A stretch of DNA of 49,260 nt from Deltaproteobacteria bacterium (GTDB lineage: Bacteria; Desulfobacterota; Desulfarculia; Desulfarculales; Desulfarculaceae): contig JAHLLJ010000014.1 in NCBI GenBank assembly GCA_020444205.1, positions 1 to 49,260 on the forward strand, read 5' to 3'. The position numbers and the translations under genes are program-made. Positions 8,035 to 17,351 of this stretch are shown here, in pieces; position 1 is the stretch's first letter; each line of letters begins with the position of its first letter. The notes under the pieces were generated by a model that was given only the letters and a program-made list of their open reading frames with translations, ran no database searches and was not told the DNA's origin.

Positions 8035-8210
8035 AGCAGCCAGACCAGACATCCGGCGCTGATGGCCAGGACCAGGAGGATTTGACACCTCACCCGGGAG
8101 GCTCCACTTCAGACGGTGATGGACTATGTACTTTATTATTGGGCAAGGCTGGTTCGCCAAGGGGGCATGGCCATAAAGATTCGCGGCACCTCAGGCCCCG
8201 TGCCAAGACG
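8035..8210. repeat. Flank duplication, copy 2, with a dead 20-codon UPF0104 start
   Basis: The complement of 8093 down to 8035 encodes MRCQILLVLAISAGCLVWLL, which differs from the intact protein start (5457) at 3 of 20 residues. After Leu20 homology stops abruptly and the frame runs into IS3-derived sequence. Upstream of the dead start, 8094-8210 is patchily similar to 5460-5570. The rest of 7813-8252 holds only this repeat, the IS3 fossil and a T-rich stretch after the HAD gene. Confidence 0.75.
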
Positions 8211-8252
8211 CCTTGGGCCCGTGTAAAGAGCGCACTCTGTATTTACAAGGGC

Positions 8253-10523
8253 TTAGGAGGGATCGGGCTTGCAGAAAGCGGCGCCGCGCAGGCTGGCTAA
8301 AGGCTGAAGGCTTTTGCGGGCAGCCTCCAAAAGCAGGCGGTAGGGCTGCTCCCATTCCGGAGCCTGGCAGGCAGCCTGAGTTAGGTGGTTCACCACTTTG
8401 GTCCAGTTGACCTGGGAGGCCCAGAAAAGGGCGAAGGCACCATGGCCTCCGGGGAAAGGCGCGGTGGGTTTGCTTTCCCAGGCAGCCAGGGCTTTGCGGC
8501 CCATCTTGAGGTGTTGCTCGGCTTCGTGGGGCCATTGGGAGAGCCCCTCGGCGGGCTGATACAGGAACAGCTCGGCTATCTCCAGAGGCGGCCAGGAGGG
8601 GTTGCCCGGCTCCACCGCCAGAAACACATAGCGCACCTTGCGGGCCGGGAAGGTCAGCTCAATGGCGGGTACCGGTTCCAGCTTGACCCGCTTGTCCCGC
8701 CAGGTGAGCCCGGCCATGCAGCCCGCTCCCCCGGCCAGGGTGCTCCAGATGCGGCCGTCGCTGGAGCCCAATAAGACAACGTTATAGAGCATGCCCGGCC
8801 TGCCCGGCCAATTCGGGCCGGGCAGCAAGCTGAGGCGGGTCACCGTTTGCACCTGCCCCAGGTCCAGCTTGAGCATGGAGGTCCGGTCCGGGTTTGTGCG
8901 CCAGGTGGTGTCCAGGTTGCGGTCCAGGACCGCGGTGCCCGCGCTCCCCGGCGCCGTGGTCCGCCAGCCCTGGGAGGGCAGGGGGCTCAGGGGCGGGGCG
9001 GCGTCAAAGTCGTACCACACCACGTATTGCTCCACCTCCAGGGGCTTCTTCCACACCCCCAGGCGGCGCAGGGCGCGGTCCAGCATGGCCGGGGCGGGCA
9101 CGGCCAGGCGCTTGTGGGTGACCCAAGCCGGTTGCCGGGCGGCGTCCACCTGGCGCAAATGGCTTAGGTTGCGCGCTCCGAAAAAGTCCGCGGCCATGAA
9201 CTTGCCCCGGCTCTCAAAAGTCAGGGGCAGGGCCACCCGGCCGTGGGCGTAGCTGAAGTCCACGCCCTTGTCTTTGAGCACCTCCAGCACCGTTTCCACC
9301 GGACGGCTGGGCGTTTGGGCGAAGCGCTCCAGGTAAAGATGGTGGGTGTAGAGGTTGAAGGCCAGCAGACCGGCCAGCAGACCAGCCCCCACCAGGGGCC
9401 GCCAATGGTTCACCTTGCTCAGCCACAGAGCAATAAGCACGGTCAGGGGAACCATCAAGGGGGTGGCGTAGCGCAGGATGGCCTTGTGGCCGTGTCCGCT
9501 GGAGGCGTGCAGAAACAACAACACCCACAGGGCCAGGGACACCAAGTCGGCCGGGGACTGCCAAGGGTTCTCCCGCCGCCAGGCTCGCCGGACCCAGCGC
9601 ACCAGGGCGGCCACGGCCAGACCAAGGGCGGGCAGGTAGATGAGCAACAGCGCGGCCGCGGGTAGCAGGGCGGGCATCTGCCCGGTCACGCTGTGGCCGT
9701 CCCACCAGGCTCCGGTGAGCATGGGGGTCCACACCTGGCTAATGAGCATCTCGGCGTTGGACCAGGCCCGGCTGAGTTGGGAGCCGCCCACCTGCACCAG
9801 GGTGAGCCACTGGTGTTCGGCGTTCCACACCAGCAGGGGAGCCGCGCCGATGAGCAGGCCCAGTCCGGCCAGCCAGGGCCCCCGGCTAAGCAGCCAGGAG
9901 GGCCGGGCCAGGCACAGGCCCAGCAGGGCGGCGGCCACCAGGGGCAGGATGAGCAAGCTGGACCACAGGCCCAGGCCGCCCACCACTCCCAGGCCCAAGG
10001 CCCACAGGCCTGCCCTGGCCGGCGGATCAAAGGCCAGGCGGCAGGCTCCGGCCAGGAGCAGGGCCCCGGCCACCACCGCCTCCAAGTGGCCGCCGGTGAC
10101 ATACACTCCCTGAAAGCTGAGAAACAAGGGAGGCAGGGACCACAGGCAGGCGGCCAAAAGCCCCATGCGCCGCCCTCCGGCCGCCCGGCCCAGGGCGTAC
10201 AAGGCCGGCACCCCGGCGGAGCCGTAGATCAGCAGGGAAATGCGCAACATAAGGGTGGAGGGGCCGAAAAGCTTGAACAGCAGGGCGGCCAGATAGGCCT
10301 CCAGGGTGCCCATATAGGGCTGTCCCCAGAAAAGGATCTGGTGTTTTCCCTGGAGGATTTCCAGGGCCATGAGCCCGGTTACCGCCTCGTCGTAGTCCAC
10401 CTGGCTCAGGGTGGGGCTGGAGATCAGCCATAGGCGCACCACCCAATACAGGGCCATGCACCCGGCCAGGCTTAGGGCCGTGCTCCAGCGGGGTGAAAGA
10501 CAGCGGATCGCGCCGGGATTCAT
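8253..10523 (-). CDS. GT-C (GT39/PMT-like) membrane glycosyltransferase with C-terminal discoidin-like domain
   Basis: 756 residues from the ATG at 10523, which overlaps the Dpm stop as TGATG. The first external loop carries DYDEAV at 43-48, the GT-C catalytic acid region, then a motif FWGQPYMGTLEAYL closely matching YWGNHYGGSLEPLI in the paralogue at 2102-4459. About ten membrane helices run to residue 420. Residues about 520-650 form a discoidin-like domain (LDRNLDTTWRT, KLDLGQ, GSSDGRIWST, RYVFLAVE), followed by a helical tail. The adjacent Dpm enzyme is the obvious source of its polyprenyl-phosphate sugar donor. Acceptor unknown. Confidence 0.8.
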   Translation of the reverse strand: MNPGAIRCLSPRWSTALSLAGCMALYWVVRLWLISSPTLSQVDYDEAVTGLMALEILQGKHQILFWGQPYMGTLEAYLAALLFKLFGPSTLMLRISLLIYGSAGVPALYALGRAAGGRRMGLLAACLWSLPPLFLSFQGVYVTGGHLEAVVAGALLLAGACRLAFDPPARAGLWALGLGVVGGLGLWSSLLILPLVAAALLGLCLARPSWLLSRGPWLAGLGLLIGAAPLLVWNAEHQWLTLVQVGGSQLSRAWSNAEMLISQVWTPMLTGAWWDGHSVTGQMPALLPAAALLLIYLPALGLAVAALVRWVRRAWRRENPWQSPADLVSLALWVLLFLHASSGHGHKAILRYATPLMVPLTVLIALWLSKVNHWRPLVGAGLLAGLLAFNLYTHHLYLERFAQTPSRPVETVLEVLKDKGVDFSYAHGRVALPLTFESRGKFMAADFFGARNLSHLRQVDAARQPAWVTHKRLAVPAPAMLDRALRRLGVWKKPLEVEQYVVWYDFDAAPPLSPLPSQGWRTTAPGSAGTAVLDRNLDTTWRTNPDRTSMLKLDLGQVQTVTRLSLLPGPNWPGRPGMLYNVVLLGSSDGRIWSTLAGGAGCMAGLTWRDKRVKLEPVPAIELTFPARKVRYVFLAVEPGNPSWPPLEIAELFLYQPAEGLSQWPHEAEQHLKMGRKALAAWESKPTAPFPGGHGAFALFWASQVNWTKVVNHLTQAACQAPEWEQPYRLLLEAARKSLQPLASLRGAAFCKPDPS

Positions 10524-11254
10524 CAGGGGTGAGGCGCTTGGGGCGGGTCGAAGTTGTTGTTGAAGCGCACGCGCCACACGTTTATGAAGGCCTCCACCGC
10601 TATGGAGCCGGTGAGCTTGGATTGGCCTACCCGGCGATCTTCGAAAATGATGGGAAACTCTTCGTGACGGTAGCCCAGCTTATGGGCCCGGTAGGCCATT
10701 TCGGGCAGGGCGGCGAAACCCTGAGCGCCGATGGTGGGCAGGTCCAGACGCTCCAAGGCGCGGCGGGGCCAGCATTTATAGGCGCCGGTGAGGTCGCCCA
10801 CCGGAAGGCCGAGGACGGTGCTCACATAGATGTTGGCTCCCTTGCTGAGGATGCGGCGCCCCAGGCCCCAGTTTTTCACCCCGCCGCCGGGCACGTAGCG
10901 CGAGCCGATGGCCACCGAGCCCCGGCGGGCCATCTCCACCAGGGAGGGCATGGCCTCGGGCGGATGGGAGAAGTCGGCGTCCATTTGGGCAAACAGCGGT
11001 GCGTCGAAGTTGGCCAGGGCGTAAAGAAAGCCCTCGCGGTAGGCGGTGCCTAGGCCTTGCTTGCCAGGCCGGTGCAGCACGTGCACCCTGGAATCTTCCT
11101 TGGCCAGGGAGTCGGCGATGCGGCCGGTGCCGTCGGGCGAGTTGTCGTCCACTATCAAGATGCCCAGGTCTAGATCCAACCCCAAGAGGGCCTCGCTCAG
11201 CGGGCGAACATTGTTGGATTCGTTGTAGGTGGGTATTACGACCAAAACTTCCAT
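10523..11254 (-). CDS. Polyprenol-phosphate sugar synthase (Dpm1-like GT2)
   Basis: 243 residues with the complete Dpm1 pattern: VVIPTYNESNN at 5-15, IVDDNSPDGT at 34-43, HRPGKQGLGTAYREG at 61-75 and catalytic QMDADFSHPP at 90-99, then SRYVPGG and DLTGAYKC further on. It has no C-terminal membrane segment, like the soluble catalytic subunit of dolichyl-phosphate mannose synthase. It should make polyprenyl-phosphate mannose (or another hexose) from a nucleotide sugar at the cytoplasmic membrane face. It lies between the YfhO gene and a GT-C gene in one minus-strand run, which fits a donor-maker feeding GT-C enzymes. Confidence 0.88.
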   Translation of the reverse strand: MEVLVVIPTYNESNNVRPLSEALLGLDLDLGILIVDDNSPDGTGRIADSLAKEDSRVHVLHRPGKQGLGTAYREGFLYALANFDAPLFAQMDADFSHPPEAMPSLVEMARRGSVAIGSRYVPGGGVKNWGLGRRILSKGANIYVSTVLGLPVGDLTGAYKCWPRRALERLDLPTIGAQGFAALPEMAYRAHKLGYRHEEFPIIFEDRRVGQSKLTGSIAVEAFINVWRVRFNNNFDPPQAPHP

Positions 11255-11352
11255 GGGCGCTCTTTCAATGCTTACGAGTTAGCGCTCAAGTCTATCGAAA
11301 ATAGCCGGGTTGGCAATAACGGAGGAGCGGAACTTCTTAGGCCGTCAGACGG

Positions 11353-14016
11353 TTATTGGGCAGGAGGCCGCTTGTCGCGGCGGCGGGTCCACAGCCAGAC
11401 GGCCAGGAGCACCAGGATAAGCAGGGGCTGGGCGCCCAGGGAGGCCTCGACCCAGGGCTCGGAGTAGACCAGCCTGATCTTGTGCTTGCCCTGGGGTACG
11501 GCCACCGTGGTCATGAAGCCGTAGGCCCAATCAATGGGCGTATCCTTGCCGTCCAGGGTTGCCCTCCAACCGTGGTAAGCGCTTTGGCTGAGTACAACCC
11601 AACCGGGCCGCGAGGCCTCCACTTGGAGCTCTATGTTCTGGTCCTGCCAGGAGAGCATTTTCACCGTGCCGCCGGAATCGGCGTCCACGCCCTTGGGCGC
11701 GCGCCAACCGGCGGGCCTCTTGCGCAACACCACCGAGCGCGAGGGGTCTACCGAGGCCAGCACCTGCTTGTATTCCCAGTCCGGCTCCACCACCGACGCC
11801 CGGGACACGAACCAGGCGCGGCCCAGAAAGACCTGGTTCACCAGGTAGCCCTTGGGCCCCGGCTTCAGCCAGGTATGATCGCTCAGGGGTTGACCGTCCA
11901 AGGTAAGGCCGCTTATGCCCACCAGGGCCACGGGATGAGCCGAGGCCATGAGCACCGCATCGGCCTTAGTGTCTGGCGGGGCCTCCAAGGTGAGCGTCTT
12001 GCCGGCTACCTCTTTAGCTTGGCGCAGGGGCCATTGGGCGGTGATCTTGCCATCCAGGGTGAGGGCCATCCTGGCGACCAGCTCGCCGGGTTTGGCCTGG
12101 CCGGGCAGCAGGGCCTTTGCCTTCAGCTTGAGCTCCTTCACCTCCATCGGGCGGTTCAGGCGCACCGCCGACTGGCTGTAGCCGCACAGGGCCCAGTCGC
12201 TGCGCCGGGCGTTCACCACCGGGCTGCGCTGGTCCACCAGCTTGACCGCCCATATCTGCAGGTAGCGGGGGTTGGCCTGGGGCTCCCACCACATCTGCCA
12301 GAAGCCCAGAGGAAGGCGGCGGTTCATGTAGCCGCCCGGCGGGTTGATGAAGTTAAGGTGGGCCACATAGGCGGGGTACTGATAACCAAGCGTGTCGCGC
12401 TCACGAAAGGCCAGCACCCGTCCGCCCTCGGGCCCTCCGGCCAAACCCACCAGGCGGGCGGCGGCGGCTTGCGCGGCCGGGTTGGGCTTGGTGGGGTCGC
12501 CGGCCTTCACCGGCATGACGCTCATGTATCTGGGGGCATAGTAAAAGCCCAGATCAAGGGCGGCCAAAGCCACCAGCAGCAAGGCTATCATCCGCGGCCT
12601 GACGCCCTGGCTCAGGCGCAAGGCGCTCCACCACAACGCGGCCACGCAGAACAAGAGCCAGCTCAGGATGCTTAGCGGCGGGAAAAGCTGCTTGTAGGCC
12701 AGGCCTTCCAGGCGAAGGCCCTCGGCGGTGATCAGCAGCAGAATGAGGGCAGTAATTATTCCCGCCAGCACGGCCAAAAAGCGGCGCAGGGTGCCCAGTT
12801 CCGGGGCCTGGGCACGGTACAGCAGCCAGTGCAGGCCGTAGCCCGCCAGCACCAGCAAGGCCAGGTGCAAAAGGAACATCCAGCGGATGGTTTCGCGGAA
12901 AAGATAGTATCCGGGCATCAGAGTCATGAGCACCTTGTGCAGGCCCATGGAGGCGCCCATCATCAGCACGATGCCCACCACGCCTAGGAGCTTGTAAAAG
13001 CCGGCCTCGTTTTTACGCACCCAGGCCACGGCCACCAGGGCCAGGCCCAAGGGCGCGATGCCCACGTATATGGTGGTTTCAGCGTGCCTATTCATCAGTT
13101 GCGGGGCCAGGAAGTGAGGCAACATCCACCAGTCGCCCGAGCCCTGAGCGATGAAGCTGCGCCGCCTGAACCCCACCAGGCCCTCGGCGTCGTGCACCCC
13201 CACCGGGTCGCCCCCGCGGGTCCCGGCCAGGTGGGCCAGGTTGGGCAGGGCCCATATTGCCGAGGCGAGCCCCATGATCAGATAGGGGGCCAAACCCAGC
13301 CGCCAGGCGGGCCGCCAGCCGCCCCGGTTGAACTCGGTGACAATCGCATAGAGGGCGTAAAGTGTGGCCGCGGTTCCCACGTAGTAGAAAACCTGGGGTA
13401 TGCCCCCCATAAAGCTCCAGCCCAAACACACCCCGGCCCAGGCCGCGTTCAACAGGCTAAGACCCGTGCGGGCGCGGTGCAGAAAAAGAAGCACCAAGGG
13501 AGCCCAGCAAAAGGTCTGGATCATCATGGAGTGGTCGCTGTGGGCGGTTACTATGCCCATGCAGCCCATGACCACGCCCATGACCGTGGCCGCCGCGCGG
13601 CCCAGGTTCAGTTGCAGGCCCAGCAAAAAGGCGCCCAATCCGGCCAGGGAGCAATAGGCCACCAGCACCTTTTGCAGATAGTCGCTGCGCAGCAGCCCTT
13701 CATCCAGGAAAAAGACGCTAAGCAGCGACAGGGGATTGAACAGGTCGAAAAGGTACTCCAGGAAAGGAACGCCCATGGAAAAGATGGGGTCCCACAGGGC
13801 AAGCTTGCCCTCGGCCAGGGACCGGTAGAAAAAGGCCCGCTGAGCGGTAAGCTCCAGGAAATCGCCCCGCAAAAACAGGCGATAGTCCATCTCCGGCCAC
13901 ACATAAAGCCAGCGCTGGAACCAAGGCAAAAGCACCACCAGGGCCGCGCCGGCCAGGGTCCAGACAATGTCCCGGTTGGTGGAGTTCGGGCTTTGCGAGG
14001 CAGGTGGGTTGGGCAT
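11353..14016 (-). CDS. YfhO-family polytopic membrane protein
   Basis: 887 residues from an ATG at 14016 with a gggggt ribosome site; two in-frame TTG codons just before it are less likely. It has many membrane helices over residues 15-480, a large soluble beta-rich part and a last helix near the C-terminus. The ending, SAYHGWRATLDGK followed by GKHKIRLVYSEP, is typical of YfhO proteins. YfhO of Firmicutes is a GT-C-type enzyme needed to glycosylate teichoic acids with lipid-linked sugars. Here it heads the run YfhO - Dpm - GT-C, separated from dpm by 98 bases. Its product in this diderm is unknown. Confidence 0.82.
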   Translation of the reverse strand: MPNPPASQSPNSTNRDIVWTLAGAALVVLLPWFQRWLYVWPEMDYRLFLRGDFLELTAQRAFFYRSLAEGKLALWDPIFSMGVPFLEYLFDLFNPLSLLSVFFLDEGLLRSDYLQKVLVAYCSLAGLGAFLLGLQLNLGRAAATVMGVVMGCMGIVTAHSDHSMMIQTFCWAPLVLLFLHRARTGLSLLNAAWAGVCLGWSFMGGIPQVFYYVGTAATLYALYAIVTEFNRGGWRPAWRLGLAPYLIMGLASAIWALPNLAHLAGTRGGDPVGVHDAEGLVGFRRRSFIAQGSGDWWMLPHFLAPQLMNRHAETTIYVGIAPLGLALVAVAWVRKNEAGFYKLLGVVGIVLMMGASMGLHKVLMTLMPGYYLFRETIRWMFLLHLALLVLAGYGLHWLLYRAQAPELGTLRRFLAVLAGIITALILLLITAEGLRLEGLAYKQLFPPLSILSWLLFCVAALWWSALRLSQGVRPRMIALLLVALAALDLGFYYAPRYMSVMPVKAGDPTKPNPAAQAAAARLVGLAGGPEGGRVLAFRERDTLGYQYPAYVAHLNFINPPGGYMNRRLPLGFWQMWWEPQANPRYLQIWAVKLVDQRSPVVNARRSDWALCGYSQSAVRLNRPMEVKELKLKAKALLPGQAKPGELVARMALTLDGKITAQWPLRQAKEVAGKTLTLEAPPDTKADAVLMASAHPVALVGISGLTLDGQPLSDHTWLKPGPKGYLVNQVFLGRAWFVSRASVVEPDWEYKQVLASVDPSRSVVLRKRPAGWRAPKGVDADSGGTVKMLSWQDQNIELQVEASRPGWVVLSQSAYHGWRATLDGKDTPIDWAYGFMTTVAVPQGKHKIRLVYSEPWVEASLGAQPLLILVLLAVWLWTRRRDKRPPAQ

Positions 14017-14062
14017 CAACAATTACCCCCAAAAGAGAGCCAGTCTGCAATTGAGTTCCAAG

Positions 14063-14089
14063 ATGATATCATTTCCTAGCACATGTCAA
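14063..14089 (-). promoter_or_regulatory. Candidate promoter for the YfhO operon
   Basis: On the minus strand: TTGACA (complement of 14084-14089), 15 bases, TATCAT (complement of 14063-14068). Both boxes are good matches, but the 15-base spacer is shorter than ideal. Distance to the ATG at 14016 is about 47 bases. The remainder of 14090-14287 shows no clear feature. Confidence 0.35.
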
Positions 14090-14287
14090 GAAGCCAACAC
14101 CTTGATAGTCCGGTTGAAAGTAGAGGTACGGCTACCTTGTGGGCCGGGATTGGCTCGGTGTAATATTGGCCAGGGCGGCGCGAGCCCTCGCCAGGAGGTC
14201 TATTGTTGAAGCCTTTCGGGTGCAGGCATCGCCCGCGGCATATATGATGGAATCGCCGCCTATGAAGGCAGCGAAGGGATATTGAGC

Positions 14288-17284
14288 ATGCGTAGCCTTC
14301 GGGCACTCAAATCTTGGAGGCCGTGCCTCCCCTGGGCCGGATTTGGCTTGGCCGCGATTTTGGCCTTGGGTCTGGGCCTGCGCCTTTGGGGCCTGGACTG
14401 GACCCACGGCCTGCATCCGGACGAGTGGGCCGCGGACATCATCGCCTCCTTTGCCCATGGCCATTGGTATTATCCCCACCCGGTTATCTGGCATCAGATT
14501 TTTTACCTGGTGGCGGGCTTCACCTACATCCCGGTACAGATGCTCCTGGGCAAGCTGGTTATCATGCTGGGCCCGGCCTACACCCAGGTGCCGGTGATCT
14601 CCTACCTGTTCTGGGGCCGCCTGTGGGTGGCCCTCATGGGCGCGGCCAATATTTGGGCCTTGTACGCCCTGGTCAGGGCCTTGGGGCTCAGCCGGGCCGC
14701 CGGACTGGCCGCGGCCCTGCTGCTGGCGGTGAACCCCCTGCTGGTGGTGCACAGTCACTACCTGACCGTGGACGTGCCCCTGGCTCTGGCCGTGACCCTG
14801 GCCCTGTGGGCCGGGGTGCGCCTGTATCAAGACCCCAAATGGTGGCGCTATCTGGTGGCCGGGCTGGCCTTTGGCCTAACCCTAACCACCAAGGCCAACG
14901 GCGGGGTTATCCTCTTCGCGTTCATTACCGCCCATCTGGTCTCGGTGTGGGAGCATAAGCCGCCCTGGGCGCGCTGGCTGCTGGCCCAACCGGCGCTGTT
15001 TGCCCTGGGCGGGATGCTGGGCATGGTTACCGGCTACCCCGGCTTTTTACTGGCCAAGGACAACCCCCTGTTCAAGTACGCCGAGCAGGTGCACAACTTC
15101 ACCCGGCCCCACTTTGCCGAGCACATCTCTTTTTGGAACAGCCCCTTGGGCGACCGCCTCACCTGGTCGGCCCACACCATCGGGGATTCCATAGGCTGGG
15201 AGCTGGTGGCCTTGTTCGCCCTGGGCCTGGCCCTGGCCATCTGGCGGCGTTACCGCGCGGTGTGGGTGGTAGCCGCCTATCCGTTGTTCTACTATTTCCC
15301 CTATCTTTTCCTGTCCCACCGCCTGGCTGAGCGCGACCTCACCAGCATTGTGCCGCCCCTGATCTGCCTGGCCATGCTGCCCATAGCCTGGGCCGTGGGC
15401 CGCATGCCCCGCTGGGGCAAGCCCGCCCTGTGGGCGGTGGCCGCCCTGGCCCTGATGATCGTGCCTCTGGGACGCTCCATGGCCGGGGCTTATCTCTTCT
15501 GGCAGGAGGAAACCCGGGTCTCGGCCAACCGCTGGGCCGGGGCCGACCTGCCGCCCCAGGCCCACCTGTATCAAGGCGGCTACGGAGTGCCCAAGGTTCA
15601 GCGGTCCACCGAGTTCTACCACTCCCAGGAGCAGGCCCAGTATGAGGGCGAGGACAAGTTCGTGCTCACCTCCTCCTCGGACGTTGACCGCTACTTCTTT
15701 CAGTGGGAAAAGATTCCCCGCAACTCCATGGGCCGCTTGCTGAATGGGTTCAGCCAGTGGCAGCTGATCAAGGAGTTCGACCTGGGCTACGCCACCGCCC
15801 AGGACAAGCTGCCGGGGCGCTTTAAGTTCCCGGTGTTCGTGGACCCCTACCTGCGCTTTTACGCCGCCCGTCCCGCTCTTGCTCAAACCCAAAGCCTGGG
15901 TCTGGAGCGGCCACCTTCTTATGCCTACGCGCCCTACGCGGTGGTATACACCAACCACCGGGCCTATAGCGGCCACGGCGGGGCCGCCCTGGTCAAGGGC
16001 CCGGCCCGGGCGGTGCGGGTGCTCCGCCCGCCCCACGATCTGTTGGCCGCGGGGGTGGATCTGATCAACCTGGGCGACCAGCCGGTGAAGCTCAATCTGG
16101 TGCAGGGGATGCGCCGCAAGCACCTGCGCCTGGAGCCGGGCAAGAGCCTGCGCTTTATCGACCAGCCGCAAAACTGGCCGCCCACCGTGGAGCGGGTCTA
16201 CCCCTACGCCCTGTGGGTGGACAGCCCGGGCCAGGTGTTCCTGCGCCTGACCAGCGATCCCCTGCTCATGGGCCTGCGCTGCCTGGAGCAGGGCGATTGG
16301 CCCCTGGCCCAGCGCCTGCTGGCCCAGGCCCGGGCGGCGCGCCACTCGGCCTTGCTGCCCCGGGCTTTGCAAGCAGCGGCCTTGCTCAAGCAGGGCAGGG
16401 TGCAGCCGGCCGCCCCGCTTTTGGCCGATCAGGCTCCGGCCCTTGAACGCCTGGCCGCCCTGGTGCTGGGCTCGGCCCCGCCCGAGCAGGGCTTCAAGGC
16501 TCTGGCCGCCTGGGCCGGGCTCTACCCCGACCTGCTGGCCAACTCCCTGACCCGGCGGTATGTGCCCCGGGACTATGAAAAGGGGCCGAGTCAAGAGACC
16601 AGACAGGAGCATCCCTCTTTCAGCTTCCGGGCCTGGGCCGCCGGGGGAGGCAAGGGTCACCGGGAGCTATTGCGCCTTAAGGAGCTGTTGCCCGCCCAGC
16701 CGCTACGGGTGGGCCTCACCTTGAGCCGCCGCAACGTGTCCTACGCGCCGGAGCAACCCTTGGCCCTGCTGATGGCCGTGGCCCACGGCCCCATGGGCAA
16801 GGACCTCACCGTGCGCCAGGAGATCAGGCCCACGGATATGGGCCAGGGCACCAGGCGGCGAACCTTGGAGCTGGAGCTGCCCGCCGCCGCGCCAAACCAG
16901 CGTTGGAGCTTTGATCTGCGCTCCATGTCCGGGTCCACTCTGCACCTGGACAGGGTGGAGGTCTTGGTGGAGCCGCGTCCCCAAATGATGCGCTTGGCCC
17001 GCTGGGCCTTCTGGGCCCAGGGTGAGTTGATGCGCCGCCAGGGACGGCCTTCCCCGGCGGCGGCCATGTTGGCCTGGGTGGAGCGCCTGGACCCCGGTTT
17101 TACTCCTGGTCTGAAAAGCCAGGTGCTGGCTCTGGAGGCCAGCGGCCAGCCCGAGGCGGCCCGCCGCCGGCTGGCCAAGGCCGTGGCCGAGTTGCCCGAG
17201 ATGGGCGAGGCTCACGCTTGGGCTAGGTCGGAGTTGGAAAAGCTAGAGGCCAAGGGGGCTTCCGCTCCTTCCTCCCTGCGTTAG
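14288..17284 (+). CDS. Large GT-C (PMT_2-like) membrane protein with long C-terminal soluble region
   Basis: 998 residues from the ATG at 14288 (gaaggga 9-15 bases upstream); a TTG two codons earlier is too close to that site. HPDEW at 43-47 in the first external loop is the classic catalytic-acid motif of PMT/ArnT-like GT-C enzymes. Helices fill residues 15-400. The C-terminal 600 residues are soluble: a mixed region with YAPYAVVYTNHRAY, then alanine/leucine-rich helical repeats at about 660-750 and again at 900-990 that look like TPR-type hairpins. It diverges from the YfhO operon. It likely transfers a sugar from polyprenyl phosphate in the periplasm; the repeats may bind partners. No close characterised relative is recognised. 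Confidence 0.78.
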   Translation: MRSLRALKSWRPCLPWAGFGLAAILALGLGLRLWGLDWTHGLHPDEWAADIIASFAHGHWYYPHPVIWHQIFYLVAGFTYIPVQMLLGKLVIMLGPAYTQVPVISYLFWGRLWVALMGAANIWALYALVRALGLSRAAGLAAALLLAVNPLLVVHSHYLTVDVPLALAVTLALWAGVRLYQDPKWWRYLVAGLAFGLTLTTKANGGVILFAFITAHLVSVWEHKPPWARWLLAQPALFALGGMLGMVTGYPGFLLAKDNPLFKYAEQVHNFTRPHFAEHISFWNSPLGDRLTWSAHTIGDSIGWELVALFALGLALAIWRRYRAVWVVAAYPLFYYFPYLFLSHRLAERDLTSIVPPLICLAMLPIAWAVGRMPRWGKPALWAVAALALMIVPLGRSMAGAYLFWQEETRVSANRWAGADLPPQAHLYQGGYGVPKVQRSTEFYHSQEQAQYEGEDKFVLTSSSDVDRYFFQWEKIPRNSMGRLLNGFSQWQLIKEFDLGYATAQDKLPGRFKFPVFVDPYLRFYAARPALAQTQSLGLERPPSYAYAPYAVVYTNHRAYSGHGGAALVKGPARAVRVLRPPHDLLAAGVDLINLGDQPVKLNLVQGMRRKHLRLEPGKSLRFIDQPQNWPPTVERVYPYALWVDSPGQVFLRLTSDPLLMGLRCLEQGDWPLAQRLLAQARAARHSALLPRALQAAALLKQGRVQPAAPLLADQAPALERLAALVLGSAPPEQGFKALAAWAGLYPDLLANSLTRRYVPRDYEKGPSQETRQEHPSFSFRAWAAGGGKGHRELLRLKELLPAQPLRVGLTLSRRNVSYAPEQPLALLMAVAHGPMGKDLTVRQEIRPTDMGQGTRRRTLELELPAAAPNQRWSFDLRSMSGSTLHLDRVEVLVEPRPQMMRLARWAFWAQGELMRRQGRPSPAAAMLAWVERLDPGFTPGLKSQVLALEASGQPEAARRRLAKAVAELPEMGEAHAWARSELEKLEAKGASAPSSLR

Positions 17285-17314
17285 TTTGGGCTGGGCCGCT
17301 GTCCCGGGGCTGCA

Positions 17315-17343
17315 TTGCCAACGCCCCGCAAGCTCTATATAAT
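17315..17343 (+). promoter_or_regulatory. Near-consensus promoter giving a probable leaderless mRNA
   Basis: TTGCCA (17315-17320), exactly 17 bases, TATAAT (17338-17343). The ATG of the GlpD-like gene begins at 17352, 8 bases after the -10 box, which is where transcription should start. There is no room for a ribosome binding site, so the transcript would begin at or within a base or two of the start codon. Confidence 0.7.
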
Positions 17344-17351
17344 CCCGAGTC

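Noticed and set aside
7881-8093. 70-codon minus-strand frame starting like the UPF0104 protein
   Set aside because: Only 20 residues are homologous; the rest is IS3-derived out of frame. It is a dead duplicate, not a gene.
15047-16660. Long open frame (537 codons) on the minus strand
   Set aside because: It lies wholly opposite the GT-C gene at 14288-17284, has low-complexity Gly/Gln/His-rich sequence, and arises from high-GC codon bias.
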